Position numbers and translations under genes: made by a program. Below, in pieces: positions 6,469 to 6,821 of a stretch of 6,821 nt of DNA. How positions within the stretch are numbered: position 1 is the first letter of the stretch; each line of letters starts with the position of its first letter. Under the pieces are notes generated by a model. The model was given only the letters and a program-made list of their open reading frames with translations. It did not search any database and was not told the origin of the DNA. Source of the DNA: an uncultured Planctomycetales bacterium (GTDB taxonomy: Bacteria > Planctomycetota > Planctomycetia > Pirellulales > S012-138); the NCBI GenBank assembly GCA_937982665.1, contig CALJLD010000297.1, positions 1-6,821 on the forward strand, written 5' to 3'.

Positions 6469-6654
6469 TCAACCCTGGTCCTGCTTCGCATAGAGCTCGA
6501 TCCTCGCTCGGCGTCCTTTCCGGCCAACAAAGCGTATGACAATTTCAGTTTTGTCAATGCGAAAGGTGTGAGCAGCGCCCGGGGAATACCAGTGCTTAGC
6601 ACGTAATTCGCGAGTGTTCTCCTGGGCGGTGTATTTTGAGGGCTTACTTGGCAC
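6469..6654 (-). CDS. Small basic protein, possibly CsrA-like, 61 aa
   Basis: 61-aa product with a GTG start at 6654, preceded by an excellent Shine-Dalgarno AGGAGA (6661-6666) six nt upstream; this site is the main reason to believe the gene. The N-terminal 20 residues are hydrophilic. The rest, YSPGAAHTFRIDKTEIVIRF and then VGRKGRRARIELYA, resembles the strand pattern of the RNA-binding regulator CsrA ('PGE-IVIG-IEIVV-KG-VRIGIEAP'), but with a three-residue offset and no clear match to its conserved ends, so the assignment is tentative. An in-frame GTG at 6672 lies upstream of the ribosome binding site and is less likely. The stop faces the stop of the membrane-anchored gene with one base between them. 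Confidence 0.6.
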   Translation of the reverse strand: MPSKPSKYTAQENTRELRAKHWYSPGAAHTFRIDKTEIVIRFVGRKGRRARIELYAKQDQG

Positions 6655-6660
6655 CTGGAT

Positions 6661-6666
6661 TCTCCT
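6661..6666 (-). promoter_or_regulatory. Ribosome binding site of the 61-aa gene
   Basis: AGGAGA on the minus strand, six nt before the GTG start at 6654. It fixes that start and argues that this short frame is translated. Confidence 0.7.
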
Positions 6667-6708
6667 AAGCACTAGAACTTGCAGATGACGCTATTTCGAT
6701 CGCGTGAC

Positions 6709-6778
6709 GACAGTGTTGACGTTGACAGAACCTCGCAAGACCGTGCAATTACGAGGTTGTGTCAGCGTCAACACTGTC
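6709..6778. repeat. Large imperfect inverted repeat, 27-nt arms
   Basis: The left arm (6709-6735) and right arm (6752-6778) are complementary at 25 of 27 positions around a 16-nt loop. One of the two exceptions is a possible U-G pair (6722/6765), the other a G-G mismatch (6728/6759). The left arm contains tandem GTTGAC GTTGAC. No T-tract follows on either strand, so it is not a standard intrinsic terminator. It starts 54 bp upstream of the 61-aa gene's start. It could be a REP/MITE-like element, a protein-binding site or a structured leader. Confidence 0.85.
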
Positions 6779-6821
6779 TACCAATCGAAACTCACGGGTT
6801 GGCTGTCCGCCGCGGGCGCCT

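Noticed and set aside
1..6821. CRISPR arrays, transposase genes, restriction endonuclease partner for the methyltransferase
   Set aside because: None seen: no regularly spaced repeats with spacers, no transposase motifs, no nuclease motifs in the supported genes.

Overview
The window looks like a chromosomal stretch from a planctomycete, probably of the Pirellula/Rhodopirellula type. The clues are a histone-H1-like HARE-HTH protein, a small lipoprotein with a formylglycine-generating-enzyme-like fold, a secreted arabinofuranosidase, mid-range GC and loosely packed genes on both strands. This is inference from gene content; no rRNA or other strong taxonomic marker is present.

Left part (1-2400, plus strand): a 111-aa lysine-rich HARE-HTH protein with a clear intrinsic terminator, followed by about 570 bp with no convincing gene. 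That gap holds three further terminator-like hairpins about 140 nt apart and an 11-nt repeat placed just after the first two. Next come a 69-aa protein of unknown function and a 238-aa lipoprotein with a reduced FGE-sulfatase (SUMF1-like) domain.

Middle part (2403-4850, minus strand): an exported single-domain GH62 alpha-L-arabinofuranosidase lies 63 nt downstream of a ParB-domain DNA methyltransferase. They may be co-transcribed but have no evident shared function. No restriction nuclease is visible, so the methyltransferase looks like an orphan.

Right part (4851-6821): divergently from the methyltransferase runs the most unusual gene, a 452-aa protein with two N-terminal membrane helices followed by a domain that matches the ligand-binding half of DeoR-family repressors (DeoRC, ISOCOT fold). 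It has no DNA-binding domain. A small 61-aa basic gene with an excellent ribosome binding site converges on it from the minus strand. The window ends in a large imperfect inverted repeat (27-nt arms, 16-nt loop).

How the genes work together: there is no single pathway. The best candidate for something undescribed is the membrane-tethered DeoRC-like protein, possibly linked to the divergent methyltransferase. The putative small-RNA cluster at 480-930 is the second candidate.
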